Source: Beijerinckiaceae bacterium | GTDB lineage: Bacteria > Pseudomonadota > Alphaproteobacteria > Rhizobiales > Beijerinckiaceae | Direction: 5' to 3' | DNA: 13,446 nt | Assembly (NCBI GenBank): GCA_947456315.1 | Contig: CANGRU010000012.1 | Coordinates: forward strand, 1 to 13,446 | Shown here: positions 13,048 through 13,446 of the stretch, one piece after another | Position numbering within the stretch: the stretch's first letter is position 1 | How the letters are laid out: each line of letters opens with the position of its first letter | Made by a program: the position numbers and the translations under genes | Notes under the pieces: generated by a model | Databases searched by the model: none | What the model was told of the DNA's origin: nothing | Seen by the model: only the letters and a program-made list of their open reading frames with translations

Positions 13048-13446
13048 ATGGACGGCGATATCAGCTCATTGATGATCCAGCTCCTGCAGATCATCTGGAT
13101 CAACATTCTGCTCTCCGGCGACAATGCGGTTGTGATCGCGCTCGCTTGTCGGGGGCTGCCGCCCAAGAGCCGCACCATCGGCATTGTCGCAGGTGCGGGC
13201 GTTGCCATCGTGCTGCGCATCATCTTCACCCTGCTCGTCGTCTCGCTGCTGACCATTCCGTGGCTGCGTCTGGGTGGCTCGCTTTTGCTGCTTTGGATTT
13301 CGGTCAAATTGCTGACCGATGAAAATGACGAAACCAATGTGACAGAAGCCGGCTCCGTCTGGCACGCCGTGCGCATCGTCGCCATTGCCGACATGGTTAT
13401 GTCACTCGACAATGTTTTGGCGATTGCAGCCGTGGCCAAGAACTCC
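13048..13446 (+). CDS. TerC-family integral membrane protein, 3' end outside the window
   Basis: The first 133 codons of a TerC/YjbE-like membrane protein are open to the window edge with no stop. The N-terminus reads MDGDISSLMIQLLQIIWINI, then LLSGDNAVVIALACRGLP at about 21-38, and later MVMSLDNVLAIAAVAK. The paired GDN and LDN acidic motifs inside membrane helices are the TerC hallmark and probably bind a metal ion. At least four hydrophobic segments are visible. Full family members are about 200-250 residues, so roughly half is present. AGGAAG at 13035-13040 supports the start. TerC proteins are associated with manganese or calcium export and tellurite resistance. It is separated from the catabolic genes by a 152-bp gap and is probably unrelated to them. 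Confidence 0.9.
   Translation, partial: MDGDISSLMIQLLQIIWINILLSGDNAVVIALACRGLPPKSRTIGIVAGAGVAIVLRIIFTLLVVSLLTIPWLRLGGSLLLLWISVKLLTDENDETNVTEAGSVWHAVRIVAIADMVMSLDNVLAIAAVAKNS

Overview
The window looks like part of a chromosome from an alphaproteobacterium, probably a Hyphomicrobiales/Bradyrhizobium-type bacterium. This is an inference from the moderately high G+C, the tight operons, and the combination of orphan Bug/TctC-type binding proteins, a PQQ alcohol dehydrogenase with its own cytochrome c, and a permuted class III CoA-transferase. No rRNA, tRNA, CRISPR array, insertion sequence or phage gene was seen.

Layout. (A) 173-2038, plus strand: a tripartite tricarboxylate transporter (TTT) binding protein and an SDR dehydrogenase. 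(B) 6341-2076, minus strand: a tightly packed operon of PQQ dehydrogenase, cytochrome c (ATGA overlap), a second TTT binding protein, and an Ldh/malate-type dehydrogenase (1-nt gap). (C) 6462-7712, plus strand, divergent from B: a circularly permuted CaiB-type CoA-transferase. (D) 11778-7714, minus strand: an isocitrate lyase/PEP-mutase-family lyase, a third TTT binding protein, and LeuC-like and LeuD-like hydro-lyase subunits. (E) 11909-12895, plus strand, divergent from D: an SBF-like (bile acid:sodium symporter family) membrane transporter. (F) 13048 to the right edge: the first 133 codons of a TerC-family membrane protein. There is a strong inverted repeat where A and B converge, while C and D converge with a single base between stop codons.

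How the genes may work together (inference). A-D read as a catabolic island for a small hydroxylated, probably branched, carboxylic acid or its alcohol precursor. Three periplasmic binding proteins would capture carboxylates. The PQQ dehydrogenase and cytochrome c would oxidise an alcohol or aldehyde in the periplasm. The SDR and Ldh-type enzymes would interconvert hydroxy and oxo acids in the cytoplasm. The CoA-transferase would activate an acid. The LeuCD-like hydro-lyase plus the C-C lyase would isomerise or hydrate and then cleave an alkylmalate. That last pair has the same logic as dimethylmaleate hydratase plus 2,3-dimethylmalate lyase in anaerobic nicotinate degradation. No leuA or leuB, no prpC or prpD, and no TctA/TctB membrane subunits lie in the window, so neither leucine synthesis nor the methylcitrate cycle explains the set. 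The most notable points are the unusual active-site residues in LeuC, the lyase and the PQQ enzyme, and two plus-strand genes (C and E) that may be leaderless.
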